The notes under the pieces: model-generated
Seen by the model: the letters and a program-made list of their open reading frames with translations, nothing else
Told to the model about the DNA's origin: nothing
Databases searched by the model: none
Assembly: GCA_036245525.1 (NCBI GenBank)
Contig: BTPG01000005.1
Span: 181,646,245-181,710,244 of the forward strand
Length of the DNA: 64,000 nucleotides
Direction: 5' to 3'
Source of the DNA: Semisulcospira habei
Lineage: Eukaryota; Mollusca; Gastropoda; Semisulcospiridae
Program-made: the position numbers and the translations under genes
Shown here: piece after piece, positions 12,101 through 24,900 of the stretch
How positions within the stretch are numbered: the first letter of the stretch is position 1
How the letters are laid out: each line of letters starts with the position of its first letter

Positions 12101-15100
12101 AAACAAGATGAGGATTTCATCCCAAAGTCTACCGTATTGTTTGGAGCTCACATGCCGCGTTTATCCTTTAGGAACATTCAGGGTTGTTCGCAGTTTTAGG
12201 CTTAGTATGCTGATCTTTTTCCCTCCTCTCTACTCAAGCCAACCCCTGATCAACACACACGTCGGTGCACACAAATAAAGATGGAGACACTGTGGCGTAG
12301 CATAGCTATTCTGAAGAGGAATAATAGCACGAGCAGCGAAATGACGTCACTTCAAGCTTAACGTCATGGCATCATTAGTCCCACGACTCTGTGTTCATAG
12401 TGACGACTCGATGTTATACATTTACATCACTCTTCGAAGTACTAACATCTGACTTATCAGAGAATCAACTTTGCAATTTTCTTGCTGATTTTCATGCCTA
12501 CGGCTTACAGGTCACAATTTGACCTAATCCTACCCCAGGGCCAGGACAAACAGCAGGCTTATGCACAGAATGTTTATGAAAAATCATGCTGATATTAATC
12601 AGGCATGGGAATTAGAAAAGTGAAAAAACTAGGGGGATCCGGGGGCATGCCCCCGCCCCAGGGAAATTTTAAAATCTAGATTAAAATCTGTGCAATCTGG
12701 CACATTCTACTCGTGATACCGCCATTTTCCCCACACGTACAGTGCGCAAGATGGGAAGTGAGCATGAAAAGAGTGCGTTCAGTGTTGTATTGCCCGCTTG
12801 CACAGTAAAGTAATGACTGCGTTACAGCCACAATAGGTGATGCATAACTCTAGCGGGCGGCATATCACTTGAACGAATGCCTCGCAGTGTATAATGACCG
12901 GTGCTCAGTTACTTTTTGCACCCCAATTTTTTTGGGGGGCGGACAATTTTTTTTTTGGGCGGCTGAGCAATTACCAATATCATTTCGGCGGAAATTTGCC
13001 TTTAGGCGGACAATTCCCATGCCTGATTAATGAGAAGATAGTTTTTTCTCGTAAAAGAAAAATTAAAGTTATGTTAGCTGTTTTACAAATGACTCCTAAA
13101 AAGCGGTGCAGAACATTGTCCGATTTTCACACCTAGGGCATACAGGTCACAACTGACCTAATCGTAACCGACAGACGAGACAAACTGTAGGCTTATGTAA
13201 ATACCATATATGAAAAATCATGTGATGATTAATGAGAAGATTGTTTTTTTCATAAAAAAGATTAAATTGTTTTAAGATTAACCCATTTAATTTGTAAAAT
13301 TAATCCCAAAAATGTGAAAATATATTTTTTCAAAAAATATTTAATTATCACTCAAAAAGTTCTAGAGGTACAATGCTGGTTAATGAACTCATTCAATATC
13401 TCCCTTTTATCTAGCTATACGCAAAATATCTAGTAAAAAATTAATTTTTCTCTAAAATTAATTTTTCTCTAAAATGTATTTTATCGAAAAATACTTACCG
13501 ATGCCATTACTGCAATGGAACAACCTATAGCTAGCGTAATTTTAGCCCAAATCCAACCAGTTCTTTCATTTAACTGAGGAGCGGCTAGCGGGGCAGGTGG
13601 GAGGGTCGTCCGAGTAATGGCATCGGTAAGTATTTTCCGAAAAAATACATTTTAGAGAAAAATTAATTTGTTTCCTCAAAAACATTACCGATGCCATTAC
13701 TGCAATGGAGAATGGCGAAGAGGAGGAGGGTGCCGCGTAACACAGTAACCAACCGAGCTAGCAAGACCCGTCCTCCTCGGCGCGCGCTCCCGATAATTTT
13801 AGCTGAAGGATTACCTACGGCACCAAGGGTGCCGGGAGGGAGTGTCACGCCGCCGCAATGTCCCCGACCAGGGCCAGGTTGTCTCGCTGGCCAGCCAGGT
13901 TACGGAGGTAGAATCGGGTGAAGGTAGACTCAGTCCGCCAGCCAACGGCCGCCACGATGTCTCGAACAGCGCAGTTGCGGTCGAAGGCGAGGCTTGCAGC
14001 CATGGCTCTGACCTCGTGGGCCCGGATGTGAAGTCGCTTGGCAGCGTCAGGGCAGAGGTCCTGGTAGGCGGAACGTATCACCCATCTTAGCCAGGAAGAG
14101 ATCGTCTGGGCTGAGATATCTTGTCTACCTGGGGACAGAGGAAGAAAAAGGTGGGTGCGTCCCCGGCGGAGCGGCTTGGTTCGGCGCAGGTACACTCGTA
14201 AGGCTCTCACCGGGTCCTGTTGTCTGACTTCCTTGCTCGGGTCGACCGGCTTCAGCGGTCGAATGGTGATCACCTGGGGGGCTGTCAACGGAGACTGGTT
14301 CTTGGTCAAGAAGGCCGGGTCCGTCAGCAGCTGCACGGATCCATCCGACCTGAACTGTAGGCAGGCGGGGAGCACGGAGAGCGCGTGCAGCTCACTCACT
14401 CTGGAGGCTGTAGCTAAGGCGAGAAGAAAGCAGGTCTTCCGCGTGAGGTCGGCCAGGCTTGCCAGGGGAAGCGGCTCGAAACGCTCAGTGTTCAGCCAGG
14501 TGAGTACCCAGGGTAGGTCCCAACGTGGGATCAGGGAGCGGAGGGCTGTTCGCTGTATGCCGAAGTGGTCCTTGAGGTCAGCGAGGTCTTTACACTTGCC
14601 GGGGTCCGCTCGGCCCAGGTGCCGGTAAGTGTCGGCGATCATGGCAAGGTAGCCCCTGATGGTGATCGGCGCCAAGTGCTGTTCGGCGAAGAGCCAGAGG
14701 AAGAACTCAGCCAATTGGGGGGGAAGTCAGATCGGTAGGGGAGAGGTGATGGAGGGCGCACCTAGCACTCTCCACTTTCCCTCGTAGACTCGGAGGGTCG
14801 AGGGTCTGCGGGCTGAAGCGATAGCTGCCACTGTCTCACGTGAGAAACCTCTAGCGGTGAGGGCTTGTCGCACTATCTCCAAGCATGAAGTAGCAGTCGT
14901 TCGGGGCACGGATGGAAGAGCGGCTGCCGTGGCTGCTTGAGCATCGTGCGAGGGGTGGGAAGCCGTAATTGGGGTCCCGTGGCGAGATTCAGGTTGGTGG
15001 TCCAGGACTTGGTCCAACAGAACGGCGCCACTAGCAAGAGGATCGCGTTGCATCTTTTTAGTTTGAGCAGGACCTTGGGTACAAGGACTGAGGGGGGGTA

Positions 15101-18100
15101 GGCATAAGCACAGAGACCGTCCCAGGGGATGGAGAGCGCACAGACTGCCCAGGCTAGGGGGTCCGGGACAGGCGAGACAAAAAGGGGGAGCTGGTGGTTC
15201 CACCTTGTCGCGAAGAGGTCGATAAGGGGGGGTCTCCCACTCTGTGCAGATCATCCGAAAGATGTCCGGGCGAAGCGTCCACTCGGTGTGGAGAAGCTGA
15301 CCGCTCCTCGAGAGGGAGTCCGCGAGGACGGTCAGGTGTCCGGGAATGTGTCTCGCTCGGAGAGAGATGCCGCAATCCTCGCACCAACGGAGAAGTCGGT
15401 AAAGAAGAATGCTGAGGGACGGGGAGCGGGTCCCGCCCTGCTTCTGAATGTAGAACACCACAGTAGAGTTGACGGAAAGGATGAGGAGCTCCTGTTGTCC
15501 GATCGTCGTTTCCCATGCGAGGAGGGCTTGCCACACCGCCTGAAGCTCCAGCCAGTTGATGTGCTTGACCGCAAATTCCTGTGGCCAGATGCCGGAGGCC
15601 GTCGCAAACGTCGGCAGAAGGTGAGCGCCCCAGCCGGAACGGCTGGCGTCGACGCACAGGGACAACTGCGGGGGTGGGGTAAGGAGCGGGACTCCGGTCG
15701 CGAGCCAGACATGGTCTGCCCAGCGGCGAAGGTGTGGAACGAGCAGGGGAAGCACCGGAACGGGGGCCTCGATGTCGGCGGTCGAGGGACGCCAGTGAAG
15801 AAGCAGGTGGAGTTGAAGCGGGCGCGAGTAGAGCCGGCCAAGGGGGAGGAGGTCCGCAGCCGCGCTCATCAGGCCTAAGAGTTGCAACCAGACTCTGGCG
15901 GAGACCGTCTCCTCCTGGGAAACTGCAAGGGCCAGGTCCGCCAGCTTCTGGATCCGTGGTTCCGGGAGTCGTACCAGATTGAGGTCCGTGAGGAACTCCA
16001 TGCCAAGGTGGACAAAACGGCGGGACGGGACGAGATCCGACTTGCCTAGGTTGACAATGAAGCCGAGGCTGTCGAGGAGGGCCCGCAAGGCGTCTCGATC
16101 CGTCTCCAGGGCGGGTGCCAACTGGTTGCATAGTAGCAGATCGTCGAGGTAGTTCGAGGAAGGACTCGACGAAGTCCGCCTGGCCTTGGCGACGACGCCA
16201 TCCATGATCCGGGTGAACACCCATGGGCTGAGGTTGAGACCGAAGGGCAGGGCGCGGAACTGATAAACGACGCCGTCGAAGGCGAAGCGAAGATAGCGCC
16301 TGGAAGCCGGGTGCACTGGGACATGAAGGTAAGCATCCGCGAGATCCAGGCTGACGGCGAAGTCCATGGGCCGAACCGCGGCGCGCAGGGCTCTGGCGGT
16401 TTCCATGCGGAAGGGCGGAGCTGTGATGAACGCGTTCAGCACAGAAAGGTCGATAATGGGACGCCACCTGTTGCCAGGCTTGGGGACGAGAAAGAGGTGA
16501 CTGTAAAAGGCGGGTGAGTCGTGATGCTCCACTACCTCCGTGGCGTTCTTTCGCAGCAGAGCGGAGATCTCTTCGCGAAGTGCTGCAGCCTTGTAGCCAT
16601 CCGAAGGGGTGGCTGTCCACACGGGGCTGGAACGCAGCGGCGGAGGGGTCCGAAAGGAGAGCAGGAGGCCCTCGGAGACAGTGGCGAGGATCCACGGATC
16701 GTCGGGGAACAGTGACCGCCACACGTCGCTGTAAATGGCAAGCCTCCCGCCGACTGGAGACCCGGGAGCGGTCGGCGGGGGCGCAGGAGGGTGAGAGTCA
16801 CCGGGCCGGCCCCGCACTGGGCGGCAGGCGGGCTTGGGCCAGGCAGGGGCGGAGGCGGGGTCGGGCCAGCGCGGCGGGCGGCGGGGGGACGCAGGGGAAG
16901 GCGGCGACGTCGGGGGCGCGGGGCCTGGACGGGTCTGGAGGACTGCAGGGCGCGACCCACGGCCTTGCGGGCTGCTTGAAAGCGGGCGGAGGAGACGCGG
17001 GAAGGCCAAAGCTCCTTATTAGCGTCCTTCACCAACTGCCAGCTAGGACCGAAGAGAAGGGGATCACCGAGCGGAGCTTGACGCAGCTGTCTCCGTAGAT
17101 CCTGCGGGATGTCGGGGCAGACGGCAAGCACGGCATCTCGGTGGAGCAAATCACAGTTCGCGGCAGTGGCCATGGAGTTGACTGAAGCGTGATACGCCAC
17201 CCGATTAGCGGCCATAGCCAAGGCGAGGAGGTCCCCTACCAGCGGCGAAGCCGAGAGGTGTCCATCCCGTTCCAGAAGGCTGACGATAGCTTGCGTGGTC
17301 AGGTCGAGGAAACCCGCGAAGGAGAGGGCGTTGCGTACGAGAACCGCCGTCCGTTCCAGTCCGGGAGAGATGCAACGGCGGGAGGCGCGCAGTCCACCAG
17401 CTTGATGTTGGGCGGCAGGGTCCACCGCGGGTAAGGAAGCAGCGAAGACCTGTGAGTGTCCGGCATACCAGCAGTGCTGAAAGGCGATATCCAAGTCCGC
17501 CGGCCAGCGAGCGTCGGAGAAGAAGAAGGGAGCGTCTGAGCCTGAACCCTGCAGTAGGAGAGCGGAGAAGGTGTCACGAAGGCCAAGAAACCCAGGTGGC
17601 TGAGGCAGGGACTTAAACTTCTTGGAGGGTTGATCCGCATCCACAAAGGCCGAGAGCTTCCTCTTGGGAGGCGGCGACGGGGGACAGGTGTCCGGGGGAA
17701 GACACGAGGCAATCAGGCGAGCGGCTACGTCAAGCGAAGCGAGTGTCTCCGTCCTGGTCGTCCGTAGGGAAGGCGACAAGGGAGCCGATGGCGAGCGAGT
17801 ACGCGAGGAAGTCGAGCGGTCCAAAAACGAGCCAGAGTCCTCAGGGCGACGCTGAGCACATCGACGGGCGAAGCAGGAGGCCGACGCACAAGGGAGCGAG
17901 GAGACGAGCGCCGCCACGAGGAGGAGCGAGACCGAGGTAAGCGGCTGCGATGGCGCGAACGGGAGCGGTGAGACTGACGAGTGGAGCGTCCGTGCGGAGT
18001 GGAGCGTCCATGCGAAGTGGAGCGGCGAGAGCAAGGACGAAGACGGGAAGGGGAGCGGGAGCGGGAGGAGGGACGCCGGGGAGGGAGGGGGGAAGACGAC

Positions 18101-21100
18101 GGCCGGGGGCGCGGAGCCGGACGCACGAACGAAGGAGAAACCCAGCGGGGAGAGCGCCGCACGGAAGAAGGCACCTCCATAGGCCGAGGGGAAGAACGAC
18201 GAGGCGGGCGAGACGTCTGGGAAACTGAAGCAACGGGCGAAGTCGGATGCGAAGAACGAGTAGGGACCGAAGGAGGCTTGTAGCGGGAGAAGCAAGACGA
18301 AGACGACGGGCTACGGGTCCGAGGCCGGGAAGACGCAGTCCTAGAAGGCGAACGCGGGCGAGGGCTGCGACGCAACCGGTCCTCCCGAGAGGCAGAATCC
18401 AGACAGTCGAGAACTCGGGGACGAACGTCAGAAGTCAAAGGACGAAGCCGAGGGTCAGGCGACGGGGAAACACGGCGTCCAACAGCGTCGGTGGTCTTGT
18501 GAGGCTTGGGTTCCGCAAGGCGGGGCGAGCTAGCTCGCTGCGGACCTGGCTCGAGCGAGCTGGTGCGCAAGGGGGGAGAAAGGCATCCCCCAACGTCGAG
18601 AGTTGGGGCTTGTTTGTTTTCTGCAGAGCGGGGCGAGCGGACTCGCTGCGGACCAGACTCGAGAGAGTGGGTGCGCAAGGGGGGAGCCTTTGTATGCCGT
18701 CCCCCAATGGCGACGTAGGTGCGTGTTGGGTCTTTGGCCGAAGCATGCTTGTGGCTGCTGGAGGGCGGCGGTCTTCTGTTGTCACGCCGATAAAAACTCC
18801 ACAGCTGAGCCCACTGTTCCTCCACCCGGAGAGCGCAGACATCACAGGTGCGGCTCGAGGAACAACCAGTGCAGAGGAGGCAAACGGCATGCTTGTCAGT
18901 CGGCCACTGAAAGTCGCCACATCTGGTGCAGGTGACTTGACCACTGCAACATAAAGTGACACTACAAGGCGACTGGTCGTAGCAGAAGGCCACGAGACGA
19001 AACCGCGCGCCGACACTTCTTACTTCGTCATAACACCGTCCCAATCCCCACTAACTTGTGTCGAATACATCAAGCAAAGAAGGCAAGAAAGCCGGCGCAC
19101 GTCGCCAGAGGCGCGGGCGCTAGCAAAACTCAAGACCTTACCTGGACATGTCGCAGGGGCTGGGGAAGGAAACACCTGAGCTCGAAGAAGAAGTAGCAGC
19201 GGCGCCCACACACGGGAAGGCCAGCCGAACAAGGACGGTAGTTCTGCAACGAAGTTCCGGCAGCCAACGGCGAACTTGACCGAAGAGGCCGCAGTAGAAG
19301 AAACACCCGAGAAGCGAAGCGAAGCCCCCAGAGGCCACCGCACAAGCCGCAACAGTTCAAAAACCGGTGCAGGGCAGAGCCCCCACGTGGGGCGAAGGCC
19401 GGTTCCACGCCCGAAAACCGGTTCACTCGCTGAAGAGCACAGGCACAGAGACTACGAAACGTTCCTCGAAAAGGCACACAAGAGCAGAAGGTTCCAAGGC
19501 ACAGGCTAAGTAGCAACCACAGAAGGCTAACCAAGCCGACCATACACAGCCAAGGTAGGACTGCAGAGGGCTAAGCTGACACGTCTGTACGCTGTAAGCT
19601 AAAGGAAAGAACTGGTTGGATTGGATGCGCTAGCGCTCACCGGTCAGGGTGGGAAGGGAGGCTACCCGGGTACCAGGCCACAGTACCCTTGGTGGCCTCC
19701 CCTGGCTCTAATGGTACCCGGGTAGCCTCCCTTCCCACCCGTTATGGGTAACAGCCCGAGCAGCCAAGCCAAACCAGTTCTTTCGTTTAGCTGGCGAGCG
19801 GCAAGCGGGGCAGGTGGGAGGGCCATCCGCGTAATGGCATCGGTAAGTATTTTTCGAAAAAATACATTTTAGAGAAAATTAATTTGTTTCCTCAAAAACA
19901 TTACCGATGCCATTACTACAATGGAGAATAGCGAAGAGGAGGAGGGTGCCGCGTAACCCAGTGACTGACTGTGCTAGCCAGCCCCGTCCTCCCTGGCGCA
20001 AGCTCCCGATAATTTTAGCTAAAGGATTACCAACGGCACCGAAGGTGCCTGGAGGGAGTGTTGCGCTGCCGCGATATCCCCCACCAGGGCCAGGTTGTCT
20101 CGCTGGCCAATCAGGTTACGGAGGTAGAACCGGGTGAAGGTCGACTCGGTCCGCCAGCCTATGGCAGCCAGACTGTCTCGGACAGCGCAGTTGCGGTCGA
20201 ACGTGACGCTAGCAGCCATGGCTCTGACCTAGTGGGCCCGGAAGTGTAGTCGCTTGGTAGCGTTGGGGCAGAGGTTCTGGTAGGCGGAGCGCATCACCCA
20301 TCTTAGCCAGGAAGATCGTCTGGGCGGAGATGTCTTGTATACCTGGGGACAGAGAAAAAGAGGCGGGTGCATCCCTGGCGGAGCGGCTTGGTACGGCGTA
20401 GGTACACGCGTAAGGCTCTGACCGGGTCCTGTTGTCTGACTTCCTAGTAGGAGTCGATCGGAGTCAGCGATCGAACAGTGATCACCTGTGGGGCTGTCAG
20501 CGGTGATTAGTTCAGGGCCCAGAAGGCCGGGTCCGTTAGTAGCTGCACAGAGTCATCCGACCTGCACTACAGGCAGGCGGGGGCACGGCAGGCGCGGGCA
20601 GCTCACTCATTCTGGAGGCTGTGGCTACGGCGAGCAGAAGCAAGTCTTCGTGTAGCGTCGGCCAGGCTTGCTAGGGAAGCGGCTCGAAACGCAATCGTAC
20701 ATCCAGAAGAGTACCCAGGGTAAGTCCCAGCGCGGGATCAAGGATCGGAGGGCAGGTCGCTGTGTGCCGAAGAGGGTCACAAGGTCAGCGAGGTCCTTAC
20801 ACTGTCGGGTTCCGCTCGGCCCGGGTGCCGGTAAGCGTCGGCGATCATAGCGAGGTAGCCCCTGAGGTGATTGGTGCCAAGTGCTGTTCGGCGAAAGGCC
20901 AGGAAGGACTCAGCCAGCGGTGGGGAAGTCAGATCGGTAGTGGAGAGGCGACGGAGGTCGCACCAAGCTCCAAGTACTCTCCACCTTCCCTTGTAGACAC
21001 GCAGGGTCGAGGGTCCACGGCCTGAAGCGATAGCTGTCACTGCCTCACTCGAGAACTCCAGCGGCGAGGGCTTGCCATCCAACCTCCAAGCGTGAAGCAG

Positions 21101-21880
21101 GAGTCTCTCAGAGCACGGAAGGTAGAGCGCCTGGCGCGGTAGCTAGAGCATCGTGCGAGGAGAGGGAAGCCACAGTGAGGGGCCCATGGCCAGGTTAGGA
21201 GGTCGGTGGCGCAGGATCTGGTCCAGCAGAACAGCGCCCCCATCGACAGGATCGCATAGCATCCCTTGTGCTAGAAAAGTACCTTGGGGACAAGGACTGA
21301 GGGAGGGTAAGCGGAAGCGCAGGGGCCGTCCCAGGGAAGGGGAAGCGTAACGGCCGCCCAGGCTAGGGGTTCCAGGACGGGCGAGACGAGGAGGGGGAGC
21401 TGAAGGTACCACCCTGTCGCGAAGAACGAAAGGGGGGAGGGTTCTCCCACGTGGCGCAGATCATCCGGAAGACGTCCGGGCGAAGCGCCTCTTCCTCTTC
21501 TCTTCCCACTTGGCGTGGAGGCGCTGACCACGCCGGGAGAGGGAGCCCGCAAGGTCAAGCAGGGCCGTTGAAGTATCTTGCTCGGGGGGAGATGCGGCGA
21601 TCCTTGCCCAACGGAGGCGCTGGTAAGAAGAAAGCAGAGGAGGAGGAGCAGGTCCCGTCCTGCTTTTGTACGTAGGACACAACAGCGGAATCGTCAGAAC
21701 GACGATCAGGTCCTGATGTCCAAGAGTCGATGCCCAAGCGAGGGGAGCTGCCGTATCGCCTGTAACTCCAACCGGTTGAAGGCTTGACCGCAAGGACCGG
21801 TGGCCAGCTGCAGGAAGCCGTGGCACATCGGCAGCAGGAGTGCACCCCAGCCGGAACGGCTGGCATCGACGCAAGGGACA

Positions 21881-21918
<38 letters not shown>

Positions 21919-24900
21919 CGGGGGGGCGAAGGAGAGGGACTCCAGGCGCAAGCCAGGCAGGGACCGCCCAGCGGCGGAGGAGGGAACGATCGAGGGAGGA
22001 ACCAGAACGGGAGCCTCGAAGTCTCCGGTCGAGGGCGCCAGTGAAGGAGTAGAAGAAGGTGAAGCGGGAGCAAGCCGAGCCTACCAAGGGGAAGGGGATC
22101 CGCAGCGGAGCTCACCAGGCCTGAGGGCTGCAACCAGAGTCTGGCGGAGACCGTCTCCTCCTGCGCACCAAGACGAGTCAGGTAGCCAACTTCTGGATTC
22201 TCAGCTCTGGGAGCCACACCCGACGAGGTCCAAAAAGACTCCAACCACGGTGAGCGAAGCGGCGGGACGGTGCGAGATCCGACTTGCCTAAGTTGACAAA
22301 GCGGCCGCGGGAGTCGATGGGGCCAGGAAGGCGTCTCGTTGCAGATCCCGAGAGGGTGGGGACTGGAGGCGCCGGAGCACAGCGTCGACGTAGTACGAGG
22401 AGGGGCTCGACGAAGTCCGCACGGCCGTGACGAAGACGCCGACCAAGAGACGGGTGAACCCAGTGGAGGTTGCGGGGACGGGGAAGGCGCGGAACGGTAA
22501 CGCCACCGTCGAAGCCGGATGCACGGGAGTGTAGGCGTCCGCTAGATCCAGGCTGACAAAGAGGCCCAAGGGAGGAACCGCGGCGCGAAGGCTCAGGCGG
22601 TCCCCAAGGGAAGGAAGGCGCTGCTAAGAACCCGTGCCAAGCTGAAGGTCGATGATCGGACGCCGCCTGAAGCTGTGCAAGGCCAGGCGGGGACAGAGGC
22701 GGGGTCGAGGGGGCGAGCGGGCGCGGTGGGCGGCGGGGATGCGTGGGGGAGGCGGCGACGCCGGGAGGGCGGGCGCGGACAGGGCTGAGTCCTCAACGCA
22801 TCCTTCATCGACTGTAAGGACCGAAGAGGAGGGGATCACCGAGCGGAGCCTGTCATAGTAGTTTCCGTAGGTCCTGCGGGAGGTAGGAGCAGACGACGAG
22901 CAGAGCAGGGCGCGGCAGCGGCGAAACGAGGACCTAAGCGTTGACACACCGCCCGGAAGGCGGGACTTCTTACCCACAGCCAGAGCGAGGAGGGACCGTA
23001 ACAGCGGCAAGGAGAAGAGCCAGCTTGACAAGGAAGGCAAGCGCTGCTTGGCCCAGACGAGGAATCCAGTAGAGGCGCGAGCGCCGCGGAAGAGGAATGC
23101 CGTCTGACGAGACGGGGGGATGCAACGGCGGAAGGCGCGAATTCCACCAGCTGCTGAGGAGCGGCAGGATCCACTGCGGGGAGGGCAGAAGCAAGGCCTG
23201 TGAGTGTCCGGCATTCAGCTGCACTGAAGGCGCTGTCCAGTCCACCGGCCAGCGAACGATGGAGACGAAGAGAACCGCGTCAGAGCCTGAAACCTGCTGC
23301 AGGGGCGGAGCAGACGACACGAACCCTTGAACGGGACGTGGCAGGGACGAACCTCTAGGGGGGAGAACCACGTCCAAGTGGGCGATGGGGAAGGCGCCAG
23401 GCTCGGGGAAGACACGAGACAGCAGAAGCACGGCGCGTCGAGGGAGGGAAGGAAGGGTCTCCGTCCTGGATGTCCTGAACGCAGGGCCAAGGGTGTAGAA
23501 GAGCACGCGCTGAAGTTGAACGGTAGAAGGGAGCTGAGTCTGAATCCGCCAGAGCGAGCTGATAGCTGCTAACCACATCGACGGGCGGTGCAGAAGGTCG
23601 ATGCACGAGGGGCTGGAGAGGCGGGAGAAGCCAAGGCCGGAGGGCGAGCAGAACGGACGACCCAGGTGGACACCTGAAGAAGAACCAGCGATGCCCAAGG
23701 GGAAGACCGACAAGGAGGGCGAGACGTCCGCGAAGGTGAAGCAGCGAGCGAAGCCGGTTCTCAAGCAGAGAATGAAGAAAGCCAGCGGCGGGAGGCGAGG
23801 ACCAAAGACGCAGGGCTGCGGGTCCGAAGTAGGACGCCGAAGTCCGAGGGGGCGTACGCGGGCGAGGGGCAAGGAGCTGAGTCCAGGCGGTCGCGAACTT
23901 GGGGCCGCAAGTCGGGGGTCGTACGCAGAAGCCGCCGGCGTCGGAGAGAAACGGCGATCAGAGCTGCCGAAGGTCTTGTGAGGCTTGGGTTCCGCAAGGC
24001 GGGGCGAGCTAGCTCGCTGCGGACCTGGCTCGAGCGAGCTGGTGCGCAAGGGGGGATCAAGGCGTCCCCCAAGAAGAGAGTTGGGGTTTGTTTTCCGCAG
24101 AGCGGGGCGAGCGGACTCGCTGCGGACCTGACTCGAGAGAGTGGGTGCGCAAGGGGGGGAGCCTTGTATGCCGTCCCCCAACGGCAGCGAAGTGCGTTTC
24201 TGCTGGATCTGGTTCCGAAGCATGCTTGTGGTTGCGGGCAGTGCGGCAAACTGTCACGCCGTAGGCTCCGCAGCTGGGTGTCCCAAGGTCCTCTACCCAG
24301 AGCGCAGACATCACGGGAGTGTCCCGAAGCGTAACCAGCGCCGGGGAGGTAGATCGCATGCTTGTAACTCTGCCACTGCAAGTCGCCACAACGTGTGCAG
24401 GTGCGGACTTGACCACTGCAACATAGAGTGAAACAACGAAGCGACTGGTCATAGCAGAAGGCCACGTTCCTCGAAACGACAACCGCGCACACTTCCACCC
24501 TTCCCCACTATCCTGTTCTGAGCAATATCGCTTCCTTAATAACAAGCAACGATATAGCAAAAGATGCCGACGCACACCGTCAGAGGCATGGCGCTGGCAA
24601 GAACATCGAGACCTTACCTGCACATCTCGCAAGGGGCAGGGAAATGTAGCACCTGTAGCCGAAGAAGAAGAAGAAGAAGAAGAAGAAACGCCCACGCGGC
24701 AGAGGCCCAGAAACATCCAGGAAGAGGAAGGCTGGGTCCTCGACGAAGGTCCCGTCCCTGCAACGGCAAACTTGACCGGCGAAACCGAAGCAGGAGCACA
24801 CCGGGCGCCAGGTTGAAGGCTCCGCGAGGCACTGCACAAGCCGAAGTCTCTAAGCGCCGGAACCGGTGCAGGACCGCGCTCCCACGAGGGACGAAGGCCG

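Larger units (their letters stand above)
13455..19717 (-). mobile_element. DIRS-B: best-preserved DIRS retrotransposon
   Basis: Coding order is Gag (19,044-16,532), RT-RNase H with YR N-terminus (17,009-14,727) and YR (14,714-13,845). The ICR is at about 13,612-13,715. The left terminal repeat is present, but about 140 bp inside it are missing: 'agcccaaa' runs directly into 'ccagttctttc'. The right terminal repeat starts near 19,602 and stops at a GGTAC, where it is fused to DIRS-C. At the left tip the 17-bp end aaattaatttttctcta is duplicated (13,438-13,454 and 13,455-13,471). Only a few frame changes separate the domains, so it is probably the youngest or least damaged copy. Confidence 0.88.

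Noticed and set aside
15129..15878. Plus-strand open frame of 249 codons inside DIRS-B
   Set aside because: It is the antisense shadow of the RT/RNase H frame in GC-rich DNA.
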